From Stomorhina lunata (Eukaryota; Arthropoda; Insecta; Diptera; Rhiniidae): DNA of 64,000 nt. Below, piece by piece: positions 1-12,554 of this stretch. The notes under the pieces were generated by a model. That model did not search any database. It was not told where the DNA came from and saw nothing but the letters and a program-made list of their open reading frames with translations. The number at the start of each line of letters is the position of its first letter. Positions within the stretch are counted from its first letter, which is position 1. Location: assembly GCA_933228675.1 (NCBI GenBank), contig OW121740.1, forward strand, positions 155,416,828 to 155,480,827, in the 5' to 3' direction. The position numbers and the translations under genes were made by a program.

Positions 1-162
1 TTTAAAATAACACCAAACTATACTATAGTTAGTCAAAGTAAAAAATAAATTTTCGTAAACAAGGTTACTCTTAAATCCACAATAAAAGGCAACATTTATG
101 CATTTAAATAAAATTTGCACTAAATAAATAAAGTTTTTGAACTAAAATTAACTAAAAAATCG

Positions 163-502
163 ATAAACAATAGAAATATCAGTATTTCGTGTATTTAGTG
201 AAGAAAGGAAACAAACAAACACATTAAACCAACAATAAACCACCTAAAAAAGCAATAAAATTTAAACCTAAAAAAATTTGATGTTAAAATGTGTAGCCAA
301 ACATTTTTATACACGAATTCATTGGTTATTATATAAACAATAGAAATATCAGTATTTCGTGTATTTAGTGAAGAAAGGAAACAAACAAACACATTAAACC
401 AACAATAAACCACCTAAAAAAGCAATAAAATTTAAACCTAAAAAAATTTGATGTTAAAATGTGTAGCCAAACATTTTTATACACGAATTCATTGGTTATT
501 AT
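163..502. repeat. 170-bp tandem duplication (two copies)
   Basis: Two back-to-back copies (163-332 and 333-502) read identically by eye. Each runs from ATAAACAATAGAAATATC to CATTGGTTATTAT. The lack of divergence suggests a very recent unequal exchange or replication slippage. The minus-strand open frames of about 71 codons that overlap it are copies of each other and show no protein-like composition beyond AT-driven F/Y/I/L. Confidence 0.9.
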
Positions 503-1177
503 TGTCTTGTCTAGAAAAAAATATATTTGGAATATAATAAAATAATCAAAATATACTAAAACCAAAAACAAAAACGACAATAGTAATGTGAAATGACCAA
601 AAAAACTAGAGTTCGAAATTGTTATTATTTGTACAAAAATCTAGTAGATTAAAATGATTCTAAAGGCTTGAAGTTACCCTACAAAAAGTTTTCTGAGCTA
701 TTTTACCGATTACTCTACCCGATTCTTCCTTTAGTTATGGAGATGTAATTTTAAACTTCAAATAAGTTTAAAGAATTCCAAAAATATAAAATGCTAATGA
801 CTGAGGAATGGTTATTTACTTTTTTTATTTTATTTACGATTTAAAATTGTTTTTTATAAGAAACCTTGTTTTTTATAAATGGTCATTTTATGAGGTAGTT
901 TTCTATTTGTTGCATTTAACATAATGATTTCAGAATACCTTGAACATTTTGAAATCAAAAGGTCTTTAATAAATTCTACAAACGTTTTACAATAAAACAG
1001 AATAAAATCTTAAATTCATATACACTCTCTGACACACACACTTACACTGATATTTCGACTTTATTTATTCATTTGCAAACAAATGCAGAAAATAATAGGG
1101 GTAATCAAGATGTGCGTTGTGCTATTTAACATTTTGTAAATTTTCTGTGTTAGTGTTTCAAAATTTAACCATCGAAT
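503..1177. other. AT-rich unique-looking DNA, nothing recognised
   Basis: No long open frame, no clear repeat period and no recognisable family. There is a short CA-rich run near 1033-1047 only. Confidence 0.5.
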
Positions 1178-4100
1178 AAAATTTTGTTAAAATATTTTAC
1201 TAAAATATGAAAATTTACTAATATTTAAAAATTTTAATAATATGTACAAAATTTACTTATATTTAGAAATTTTACTAAAATGTGAAAATTTTACTTAAAT
1301 ATACAAATTTTACTAAAATGTAAAAATTTTTGCTAAAATATACAAATTTTACTAAAATTCACAAATTTTACTAAAATATAAAAATTTTACTAAAATATAC
1401 AAATTTTTGCTAAAATATACAAATTTTACTAAAATATTCAAATTTTACTAAAATATTCAAATTTTACTAAAGTATACAAATTTTACCAAAATATAAACAT
1501 TTTACTAAAATATTCAAATTTTACTAAAATATTCAAATTTTACTAAAATATAAAAATTTTACTAAAATACGAATATTTTAGTAATAAATAAAAAATTTTC
1601 TAAAATACGAAAATTTTACGCAAAAATTACAATTTTACTTAAATATAAAATTTTGCCAAAATATGGAAATTTTACTGAAATATAGATATTTTACTGAAAC
1701 TATTAAATTTCAATAAAAAAAATTTACTTAAATATACAAATTTTACTTATATATACAAATTTTACTAAAATATAGAAATTTTACTAAAATATAAAAATTT
1801 CACTAAAATACGAAAATTTAAGGAATATACAAAAATTTTATAAAATACAGAAATTTTACTCAAAAATTTAAATTTTACTTATATATAAAATTTTGCCAAA
1901 ATATGGAAATTTTATTGAAATTAGGAAATTTTACTAAAAAAACATATTTTGCTAATACATACAATTTTTACTAAAATATAAAAAATTTATTAAAATAAGA
2001 AAATTTTACTAAATTATAAAAATTTTAGTAAAATATAAAAATTTTACTAAAATAGAAAAATTTCACTAAAATACGAAAATTTTATTATATACAAAAATTT
2101 TCTAAAATATGGAAATTTTACTTAAAAATTACAATTTTACTTAACTATAAAATTTTGCCAAAATATGGAAATTTTACTGAAATATAGATATTTTACTGAA
2201 ACTATTAAATTTCAATAAAAAAAATTTACTTAAATATACAAATTTTACTTATATATACAAATTTTACTAAAATATAGAAATTTTACTAAAATATAAAAAT
2301 TTCACTAAAATACGAAAATTTAAGGAATATACAAAAATTTTATAAAATACAGAAATTTTACTCAAAAATTTAAATTTTATTTAAATATAAAATTTTGCCA
2401 AAATATGGAAATTTTATTGAAATTAGGAAATTTTACTAAAAAAACATATTTTGCTAATATATACAATTTTTACTAAAATATAAAAAATTTATTAAAATAA
2501 GAAAATTTTACTAAATTATAAAAATTTTAGTAAAATATAAAAATTTTACTAAAATAGAAAAATTTCACTAAAATACGAAAATTTTATTATATACAAAAAT
2601 TTTCTAAAATATGGAAATTTTACTTAAAAATTACAATTTTACTTAAATATAAAATTTTGCCAAAATATGGAAATTTTACTGAAATATGGAAATTTTACTG
2701 AAATAAGGAAGTTTGACTAAAAAATAAAAATTTTACTAATATATTCTTATTTCACTTAAAATTTTACTGAAATATATAAAAATTTTACTGAAATAAGGAA
2801 ATTTTACTAAAAAGTAAGAATTTTACTAAAATGTACAAATTTTACTAAAATATTGTAAAATAAATTTTACTAAGAAAGTGACAGTTTTACTAAAATACAA
2901 AATTCTGTAAAATATGTAATTTTTATTAAAAAAAAAAAAACATTTTACTAATATACAGAAAATTTTCTAAACTACGGAAATTTTATGTTAAAATTGTACT
3001 TTCAATTCAATATAAAATTTTGCTAAAATATGGAAATTTTACTGAAATATGGAAATTTTACTGAAATATGGAAATTTTACTGAAATATGGAAATTTAACT
3101 GAAATAAAGAAATTTTACTTAAAAATTTTATTTTTACTAAAATATACTAATTTCACTTAAATACGGAAATTTTACTAAAAAATAAAAATCTACTAAAAGA
3201 TAAAAATTTTACTAAAATATACAAATTTTACTAAAATAAGGAACATTTACTAAAAGATACATATTTTACTAAAAATGTGGAAATTTTATTTAATTAATTT
3301 ACTGACATTTAGAAAATTTTCTAAAATTTTACTCAAAAATTTCAATTTTACTTAAATTTAAAATTTTGCCAAAATATGTAAATTTTACTGAAATTTGGAA
3401 ATTATACTGAAATTAGGAAATTTTACTAAAAAAAAATAACTAAATATTAATACAACTAAAAAATATTACTAAAATTTACAAATTTTACTAAAATGTACAA
3501 ATTTTACTAAAATATTAAAATTTTACTAAAATATGAAAAATGTACTAAAATACGAAATTTTACTAAAATATACAAAATTTACTAAAATACTAAAATATAC
3601 ATTTTACTAAAATATAAAAATTTCACTAAAATACGAAAATTTTAGTAATGTAGAAAAATTTTTTAAATACGGAAATTTTACTCAAAAATTATAATTTTAC
3701 TTAAATATAAATTTTGAAAAAATATGGAAATTTTACTGAAATAAGGAAATTTTACCAAACATAAAAATTTTACTTAAATATACTTATTTCACTTAACTAC
3801 GGAAATTTTACTAAAAAAAAAATTTACTAAAATAAAAATTTTTACTAAAATAAGGAAATTTTTCTAAAAGATACAAATTTTACTAAAATATAAAAAATTG
3901 CTAAAATATTTAAATCTTTCTGAGTTATAGAAATTTTACTAAAATACAAAAAATTTACTAAAAATACTCAAGTTTTACTAAAAAATTAAAAATTTACTAA
4001 AATATTGAAATTTTACTAAAATATTTAAAATTTTCTAAAATATGAAAATATTCTTAAAATAAGAAAATTTTGCCTAAATATAAAAATGTTACTAAATTAT

Positions 4101-4345
4101 AAAAAAAAAATTAAAATATGCAAGTTTGACTTATATATTAAAAACCTTCTAAAATGCGGATATTTAAAAAAAAACTTTAAAATTCTACTAAAATATAGAA
4201 ATTTTACAAAAATGTAAAAAAAATACATATACATAGAAAATTTTAATAAAATTCGGAAATTTTCCAAAGAATGTTACTAAAGTAAAAACATTTTACTCAA
4301 AGACGGAAATTTTGCTAAAAGAATTTCAATTTTCCATACAAATGT
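1178..4345. repeat. 19-bp AT satellite, left arm (ACTAAAAT orientation)
   Basis: Tandem array with a unit of about 19 bp, typified by AAATTTTACTAAAATATTC, which is most regular around 1340-1560. Units vary by substitutions and small indels, and variants such as TTTTGCCAAAATATGG or TTTTACTGAAATATGG recur in patches. That suggests local amplification of sub-blocks. Length divided by unit gives roughly 165 units. The same unit occurs in reverse complement from about 6368, so the two arrays form a large inverted pair around a 2-kb spacer. No function is visible; the array has stop codons in all frames. Confidence 0.92.
1622..2690. repeat. ~502-bp higher-order duplication inside the 19-bp satellite
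   Basis: A block of variant units is repeated once with a period of about 502 bp. The distinctive string GAAACTATTAAATTTC occurs at 1696 and again at 2198, and the diverged units between follow in the same order. This is a higher-order repeat formed after the basic 19-bp unit had already diversified. Edges are approximate. Confidence 0.85.
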
Positions 4346-4384
4346 ACCTAACCTTTTGATTTTTTAGAGTTTCACAAGTTTGAG

Positions 4385-4732
4385 TTGGAATCACTGCTTC
4401 ATTTGACCACCCATTTAACAGCTGATTTGTCATTTGTTAAGTTGGCTTTGAAATTTCATTATTTATGTTTATTCGCCGAATGGGCTAAAGCACAAATTGA
4501 TATTGATTTTAAATTTCCACTCAAAATTTTATTTTTCGATGAAGCTTATTTCAGGTTCAATGGATGAATAAGAACAATTCTTGCATTTGGAGTCAGGAGA
4601 ACCCACAAACTTTTGTCGAAAATTACTATTTGGTACTGTTTATGGGCTGAGTGAGTCATATGGCCTCAAAAACGATAATATTCAGAATGTTAATGTGATA
4701 TTAATTTTATTATATTAGGATTTAAACGTGTG
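4385..4732 (+). pseudogene. decayed DDE transposase fragment (Tc1/mariner-like)
   Basis: The first frame (4385-4564) contains FAEWAKAQIDIDF followed by KILFFDEAYFRFNG (the DEA motif at about 4538-4546). I recognise this as the region around the second catalytic Asp of an arthropod Tc1/mariner-superfamily transposase, whose usual form is FAEW..EQ....F..KI.FSDEAHF.LNGYVNKQNCRIW..ENP. The reading then shifts frame: NKNNSCIWSQENPQTFVEN is read from 4567. A third frame gives KNDNIQNVNV near 4668-4698. The DNA-binding N-terminus and the rest of the catalytic domain are missing. With two frameshifts it is dead. It sits in the spacer between the two inverted 19-bp arrays. No terminal inverted repeats were seen. 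Confidence 0.8.
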
Positions 4733-6367
4733 TCACTCTACAAAAAAAACATCCGATTTTAAATTACACTAAACCTTAAAATGAAGTGCAATTTTGCTTA
4801 CTTCCGCGAATACCCCTAATACAATAAATGTGTAAATGAATGCAAACAAAACGCATAAACGATGTACTTCCGGCATTCTATTGGACTTTGGGCAAAAATA
4901 ATTTATTACGATGAACCACCAAAAAACAAACAAAAAAATACCATATTTGTATTTAAAAAAAAAACCTAAAAAATACAAAAACAAATTTAACACACACAAT
5001 AAATTGCTGGTGAGTTCCAACAAAACCAGAAACCAACAAAAATTTAAACAAAACCATCAAGAACCCCAAAATTTAACAGCAACAACAACAAAAAAAACGA
5101 TAGAGACGTGCATAATTTTTGCAAAAATTATTTGAAGGTTTCAAACTACTTTTTTTGTTAATGCTTTTTTTTATTTGTTTGTATTTTAATATTAATTTTC
5201 CCATTTGAAATTACATGCACAGAAAAATTCATACATAATCAAACACCAACAAAAATGGCCAGCAATTATTTTTAAAGATATAAAATAGAATAAAACAAAG
5301 TAATAAACTAACGAAAAATTAAACAACTAAAATAAATACAAATGGCAAATTAATTCTGTTGTTTAGCCCAAAAATATACTCGTATTAACAAAAAACAAAA
5401 ACAATAAAAAACAACAAAATTTGCAATTTTTTTTTGTTGTGCAAATTTTCAAATGCTTTTGTTTTTCAAGGGTAAATGACGTAAATTTTGGTAGTGAATA
5501 CACGAAATTTTGTTAGACAATAAAATACAAGTAAAAAGCAGGCATGCAGAAAAATACATCGCAGATATAGAGTTATGCTGATTTTTATTAGTTTTTTAAT
5601 TCTGCTTTTTTTGTTTGAGTTAATTGTGGTGCAAAAAATTTTCTGGATTTATTCAAATGGTTTAATTTTGTGTTTTGTGGAAGTTCTTTTTATTAAATAC
5701 TTCATTTGTAAATTGAGATCATTTTAGGTGGAAAATATCAAAATGATTTAAGTTTTATTGAAATCTATATTTTGTTAAAATAAAAGTTATTCACTATAAT
5801 GTTGACATTTTATCCAATTTAGATAAATTTTGATATTTATGTGAAAATTTTTTATTCTAATCGATATTTTTGTAAAAAAAAACATGCTTAACTAAATTTA
5901 TATATATACTTTCATATTACTTCGATATTTTAGTAAAATTTCGAGACTTCTTTGAATTTGCAATACTTTAAGTAAATAAAAGTTAAATAAATTTTAATAA
6001 AAATCTTATGAAGTTTTGATATTTTAGTAAAACTTTAAAATTTAAGTGAAATATCAAAAAGATTTTAATTAAAATGTATTTACTTAGGTATTGAAATTTC
6101 ATAAAATTATCAAAATTTTATACCATTTATACCAAAAATGGGCTTCATTGGAAAATAAAATTCTGAATGGAAATTCAAAGTCAATATCAAATTGTGGCGA
6201 ATTGGCTCTGGCGTAAGTCAATTCATAATTCAAACTTAATTTAAGGCAAATCAGTTGGTTTATATATATATAACTCAAACTGGTGACACTCTAAAAAATT
6301 TAAAAGTTAAATTTATTACAATAACAAATAATAAGTAATAAGTTGGGATTTTAGTGCAATACACTAC
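4733..6367. other. AT-rich spacer between inverted satellite arms
   Basis: Mostly A-rich and T-rich DNA with short CAACAA-type stretches (about 4980-5100, near 5400) that resemble fly UTR or intron sequence. No conserved coding frame was seen: the two opposite-strand frames near 4.8-5.1 kb are low-complexity Lys/Asn or Phe/Val runs. Loose copies of the TTTTAGTAAAA motif from 5930 onward mark decay or early growth of the right satellite arm. Confidence 0.5.
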
Positions 6368-9140
6368 AGTAAAACTTTTTAGTTAAATTTGTATGTTTTA
6401 GTAAAACTTAAATTTTTTTGGAAAATTTAAGTAATTTAGTAAATTTTCTATTTTTATGTAAAATTTTTTTATTTAAGTAAAATTTTAATATTTTATTAAA
6501 ATTTATATTTTAGTAAAATTTTCATACATTAGTAAAATTTTTATATTTCAGTCAAATTTCAATATTTTAGTAAAATTTTCATATTTTAGTAAAATTTTCA
6601 TATTTTAGTAAAATTTTCATATTTTAGTAAAATTTTCATATTTTAGTAAAATTTTCATATTTTAGTAAAATTTTCATATATTAGTAAAATTTTCATATTT
6701 TAGTAAAATTTTTATATTTTAGTAAAATTTTTATATTTTAGTAAAATTTTCATATTTTGTAAAATTTTTATATTTTAGTAAAATTTTCATATTTTAGTAA
6801 AATTTTCATATTTTAGTAAAATTTTCATATTTTAGCAAAATTTTTATATTTCAGTAAAATTTTTATATTTTAGTAAAATTTTTATATTTTAATAAAATTT
6901 TCATATTTTAGTAAAATTTTCATATTTTAGCAAAATTTTTATATTTTAGTAAAATTTTTATGTTTTAGTAAAATTTTCATATTTTAGTAAAATTTTCATA
7001 TTTTAGTAAAATTTTTATATTTTAGTAAAATTTTTATATTTTAGTAAAATTTTTATATTTTAGTAAAATTTTCATATTTTAGTAAAATTTTCATATTTTA
7101 GTAAAATTTCCATTTTTCAGCAAAAATTTATATATTAGTAAATTTTCTATATATTAATAAAATTGAAATATTTTAGTAAAATTTTCATATTTTAGTAAAA
7201 TTTTCATATTTTAGTAAAATTTTCATATTTTAGTAAAATTTTCATATTTTAGTAAAATTTTCATATTTTAGTAAAATTTTCATATTTTAGTAAAATTTTT
7301 ATGTTGTAGTAAAATTTTTATATTTTAGTAAAATTTTCATATTTTAGTAAAATTTCCATTTTTCAGCAAAAATTTATATAGTAGTAAATTTTCTATATAC
7401 ATATTAGTAAAATTGTTATATTTTAGTAAAATTTCAATATTTTATTAAAATTTCAATATTTTAGTAAAATTTCAATATATTAGTAAAATTTCAATGTCTT
7501 ACTAAAATTTTCATATTTTAGTAAAATTTCCATATATAAGCCAAAATGTATATTTTACTAAATTTTTTAAATTTTAGTAAAATTTTATATTTTAGTAAAA
7601 TTTGAATTTTTTAGTAAAATTTTCGTATTTAAGTATATTTTCTATATTTGTGTAAAATTTTTATATTTAAGTAAAATTTTTTTTATTTCAGTAACATATT
7701 AATTTTTTAGGAAAATTTCCGCATTTGAGTAAAATTTTTAATATTTTAGTAAAATTTTCATATTTTAGTAAAATTTCAATATTTCAGTAAAATTACCTTA
7801 TTCTAGCAAAATTTTTTATTTTAGTAAATTTTCTATATTAGAGTAAAATTTTTTATATTTACGTAAAATTTCTATGTTTTAGCAAAAATTTATATTTCAG
7901 TAAATTTTCTTGATTTTAGTAAAATTTTTATATTTAAATAAAATTTAATTTTTTAGTAAAATTTTCGTATTTTAGTTTAGTTTCTATATTTATGTAAAAT
8001 TTGTAAATTTCAGAAAAATTTTTATATTTAAGTATTTTTTTTTTTATTTTAGTAAGATTTTAATTTTTTTTTGGAAATTTCCGCATTTTAGTAAAATTTT
8101 TAATATTTTAGTAAAATTTGCAAATTTCAGTAAAATTTTATTATTTTAGTAAAATTTCAATATTTTTGGTAAAATATACATATTTTAGCAAAATTGTCTA
8201 TTTGAGTTAATTTTCTATATTAGAGTAAAATTTTTATATTTAAGAAAAATTTCTATATATTTTAGTAAAATTTTCGTAATTTAGTAATATATTTTTTTTT
8301 TGGTAAAATTTTAATTTTTTAGTAAAATTTTCGTATTTTAGTAAATTTTTCGTATATTGATAAATTTTTTATATTTGAGTAAAATTTGTAGGTATATTTT
8401 AGTAAAGTTTTAATTTTTTTACGAAAATTATTATAGTTTATAAAATTTACAATATTTTATATTTTTTGTTTTTTTTTTAATAATATAAAATTTAATTTGT
8501 TAGTAAAATGTTAGTATTTTAGTAAATTTTCTATATTTATGTGAAATTTTTATTTTTGGTAAAATTTTATTAAAATTTGTATATAATAATAAAATTTTAT
8601 TATTTTTAGGAAAATTTCTGTATTTTAAAAAATTTTCTATATTTTAGTAAAATTTTGATATTTAAGTAACATTTTCATATTTTGGTATTTTTGTAAAATT
8701 TTTATATTAATATAGAGTTTGGATTTTTAGGTAAAACTTTATTTTTTTAGGAAAATTTCCGTATTTTAGAAAAATTTCTATGCTTTAGTAAAATTTGTAT
8801 ATTTTAGTAAAATTTGTATATATAAGTAAAATTTTTATTTTAAGTAAAATTTTATTTTTTAGTAAAATTTGAGAATTTTAGCAAAAATTTGTATATTTTA
8901 GTAAAATTTGTATATTTTAGTAAAATTTGTATATTTTAGTAAAATTTCCATTCTTTAGTAAAACTTGAGAATTTTAGCAAAAATTTTTATATTTTAGTAA
9001 AATTTTAATATTTTAGTAAAATTTTGGTATTTATGTAAATTTTCTTTATTTTCTAAAAAATGTTTATTTTAGTAAAATTTTGGTATATTAGTAGATTTTG
9101 TATAATAATGTAAAATTATTTTTTTTACTAAAATTTGTAT
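6368..9140. repeat. 19-bp AT satellite, right arm (inverted)
   Basis: Array of TATTTTAGTAAAATTTTCA (19 bp), the reverse complement of the 1178-4345 unit apart from one or two positions. It is most homogeneous at 6560-7100 and 7160-7340, and degenerates toward 9140. A sub-block containing TTTTTCAGCAAAAATTTATA is repeated near 7110 and 7355, so this arm has its own higher-order structure. Length over unit gives about 145 units. The array resumes for about 130 bp beyond the element at 9229-10004. Confidence 0.92.
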
Positions 9141-9228
9141 ATACAGTGGAGGCTGAAATCTTAACTTTTCCGTAGTATAAAAATACAAATACACATACAC
9201 TCACGATCACCACAATATGTTCACTTTT

Positions 9229-10004
9229 TATACCCTTCACCACCATAGCTATGGTGGAAAGGGTATTATAAGTTTGTGCTGATGTATGTAACGCATAGAA
9301 ATATTTTAGTATATCAAAAGGCTTAGAATTACTTTCTGAGTCGATTTAGCGATATCAGTCCGACCGTCCGTCTGGCTGAATGGACCCCCATGTAAACCAT
9401 GTAATCAAAGTACAGGTCGTAATTATAAAGATAATTTGATGAAATTTGGCACAGATTATCATTCTTATAGTGGGACCATGGCTATTGAAATTCGTCGAAA
9501 TCGGTCTCTTATTTATGGTACCTCCCATAGGTCGCACTTCCTGGAATTGATATTTTGGCCACAAATATCAATAATTTTTCATGAAATTTAACACATACAC
9601 TGCCTACGTAAATTTAAATCACTGTATAAAATTTCGTTGAAATCGGTCCACATTTAACCATAGCTCCCATACAAACTTTTTTCTCAAAATGTTCTAAATG
9701 AAACAACATTTACTAAAACGCTCGTAAATCCGAAGATAATGAGAATTTTAAGTATATTTTTTGCACACATAATATCTATAAGAACTATAATCAATTTGCC
9801 AAATTTCGATATAATCGGTCCACATTTGACTCTAGCTCTCAAATGACGGAAACAGCTTAAATATATAAGTTTTGTAAAAATTTTCGTATGATGGCAAAAT
9901 TTAGCAAATATTTTTTTTTATACAAGAAAAAGAGCACCTTCGACTTTAGTGGTGAAGGGTATCATATGGTCGAGCTTGACCGACTATAGCACTTTCTTAC
10001 TTGT
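9229..10004 (+). mobile_element. HINE-like (non-autonomous helentron) element, copy A
   Basis: The 5' end is TATACCCTTCACCACC with a palindrome CACCATAGCTATGGTG, then AAAGGGTATTATAAG. The middle has GAGTCGATTTAGCGAT followed by GTC-rich DNA, and AATTATAAAGATAATTTGATGAAATTTGGCA (9420-9450 region). The 3' end has GTGGTGAAGGGTA, the exact inverse of the 5' TACCCTTCACCAC, then a GTCGAGCTTGACCGAC stem-loop and ACTTTCTTACTTG. Subterminal inverted repeats plus a 3' hairpin and no obvious target duplication are what helentron-derived INEs (the Drosophila DINE-1 group) show. Satellite DNA on both sides shows it inserted within the right satellite arm. The minus-strand frame of 69 codons is shared by other copies and is probably not a protein. 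Confidence 0.75.
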
Positions 10005-10140
10005 TAGTAAAATTTTTATATTTTAGTAATATTTCCATTTTAAGAAAAATTTTGGTATTTAGTAAATTTTCTAGATTTTTGTAAGTTTTCGATATTTATG
10101 TAAAATTTGTATTTTTTTAGAAAAGTTTGTATATATTAGT
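10003..10140. repeat. continuation of the 19-bp satellite right arm
   Basis: A few degenerate units (AGTAAAATTTTTATATTTTA and relatives) directly after copy A, ending before TTGGCCACTAAAATCG. This shows that copy A interrupted the array. Confidence 0.7.
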
Positions 10141-10475
10141 TGGCCACTAAAATCGTATGATTTTACCATATTGTATAATTTTCTTTGGGGTTAGGTTCAG
10201 TCTCTTGTCTAAGTCGATAAACCACAAGCAATTTAACATCAGGCTACAAATGGCTGCATTCGCTATCGTTTGAAAACTCAGACTTTTAAGCAAATATTGT
10301 GTAACATACCTTAGGGATTTTCAAAATAATGTAGTTTGCAAAAAGTTTAATCTAAAGTGGTATCTAAACATATCCATTTGTTTGTCGTAACATTTAGTTT
10401 AAATAAAATTCTTTTAATATCAGGGAACTTTTGGCAAATAAGTTACAATAAAGTACCTTATATGTTATATGTGAC

Positions 10476-10561
10476 CCGACCCGGTCTATGAAAATTAGCT
10501 AATTTTTCGAAATTTTGTTTTTAAGTCATAAGCTACCTTTTCATAGAGCGGGTCACATATA
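10476..10561. mobile_element. small palindromic MITE (TATGTGACCCG ends, TA flanks)
   Basis: The left end TATGTGACCCG..CCGGTCTATGAAAA is matched in reverse by TTTTCATAGAGCGGGTCACATA. Each end is flanked by TA (10476-10477 and 10560-10561), as expected for a Tc1/mariner-type target duplication. About 82 bp without the flanks. The MITE at 28280-28478 starts with nearly the same end sequence. Confidence 0.75.
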
Positions 10562-12125
10562 TTATTTAGACTATCCTAAAAGTGTGCTACACAAATGTTT
10601 CTGAAATATATTACATTTCGATAGATATCGTATGCGGAGATTTTTCTCCAGGAAATAGAAGTGAAATTTCTACACTTCTATTAAATTTTGATTTTTTTTT
10701 AAATTTTCGAAGTTTTAGTAACATTTTAAATCTTATATGAACTTATGATATTTTTGTGAAATTATGAAAATTATTAATATAAATTTATTGTTTAATTAAA
10801 TATTCTTATATTTGAATCTAATATTGCTGTCTCACAAAATATTTAATTTAGACAAAACTCAATAAAATTTTAAGTTTTTAAATTGTAAGACATCAAAATT
10901 TTACGAAAACATCAAGATTTTACAAACACATGTTGAATTTTATTCAAGATATACTTTATACCTTATATACCGATATATAACGACCGTATCAATTTTTATC
11001 ATAAACACGGATAACCCTCTAATTTTCGGAATTTCTCAAAAAAAAGTACGATTTTTATGAACCTCCCAAGTTTTAAAAAGTCTTAAGTATTAAAAAATTT
11101 AATAATCCTAAAAATTTTCTAAATATTTTCGCTGATCAATTGCAGAAAAACGTCTAAAATTTGACACTTAGTTCAAACAAATCAAACGAATTTTTTCCCC
11201 AACTATAAGAAAATTTTTGAAAAACTAATTAGTATTAAGGTAAACATTTCAAACAATTTTGACATTGTTATTTTGGAATGCATTATTCAAAATTTTTGAT
11301 CCAAAATTTTATACCAACATTTTTTTTTAAATCCAAAGTATCCAAAATATGTGTTTAAAATGCAACGTAATACCTTTTATATAATACATATTTATGAATA
11401 ATGATACATTGTTTAATAGAATATATCTTATAGTCCAATATTTATTTTAGTTTAAGAACAAAAGTTTCAATATTTATTTTATTTTTCTGAATAGGAAAGA
11501 AAATGTATGTATAAATATTGTATATAAAAAATATTTATGTATTTCTTAAATTTCCTAAATAAAACACAGATGTTTTTTATTTTTTCTAAACACATAAATA
11601 AATAAACAATAACTTAAACGTCTTGTCTAGATTTTGCAAAAAAAAAATATAAAATAGAACTTTATTTAGAAAAATATTTTAAACAAAAAAAATACTTCCT
11701 AAAAAACAAGAAATTTTTTTTACAAGTAGATTTTTTTTATTTGTTTCTTACTTAAATAAAAGTTAATATCAAATGTGTTATTCTTTACTCCCTTAGAGAA
11801 TAATAGGCTTTTGTGCTGATGTTTATAACAAATTGTATCAAAATTTTGTAGATTATGAGGTTAAGTTAAGTCATTGTACTACTTCCGGTTCTTCTTCGTT
11901 CCCAAGGTTTTGTGACGATTCAAAATCGCTAGATGAAATAATTAAAAGTAATTAGAGCTTTCCGCCGGAGCTCGAAAGAGTTTCTGTATTAATGCCAAAG
12001 AAAACTTTTCGAGCTCATGTAGTTAAGAGGGTTTTAGCGAGTACCTCAACATGAGAAAGTCTTTAGAACCCGTTGGTATTTCCAACACTGGTCTTTGAAC
12101 AGTGCTCTAAAGTTTAGGTTATCTA
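10562..12125. other. AT-rich intergenic or intronic DNA
   Basis: No coding signal. A weak match to the HINE 5' part (TTTGTGCTGATGTTTATAAC, about 11810-11830) is a probable relic. The stretch 11880-12120 has more even composition but no family I recognise. Confidence 0.45.
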
Positions 12126-12217
12126 GGGAGGTACCATAAATAATGGACCGATTTTAATGAGTTTCAATAGCCATGGTCCTACAAATAAAAAAATCAACTC
12201 AGAAAGTGATTCTTAGT
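12126..12217 (-). mobile_element. HINE-like fragment
   Basis: A short piece equivalent to the middle of the HINE copies: GGAGGTACCATAAATAATGG, then ACCGATTTTAATGAGTTTCA, then CATGGTCCTA. It is joined directly to AACTCAGAAAGTGATTCTTA, which in full copies lies over 100 bp further on. It is therefore an internally deleted remnant. Confidence 0.7.
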
Positions 12218-12554
12218 TTAAAAGGTGTACTTAATTACCTGATCTTGTTAGAATATGAACCTGCGTCATTTAAATTAAATAATCATTCTAAAAAAGTACT
12301 TACTTTAATATATTATTAGTAATTCGAAGGGTGTTCGAATGTTGTAGTCATTATTTGATAATATAATACCTCAGCACATACCACTACCAATGTTTAGACT
12401 GTAATTCTTAGGGATCGAACAAACGAGTTCAAGATCACTATTGGGGTACCTTTGACGACATCTTATATGAAACATCCAATCCTGTTCTAATATTTGTCAT
12501 TCATATTCATTCAATCAATAGATCGGTTCTTTTAGAGATTGGGGCTAAGAGAAA

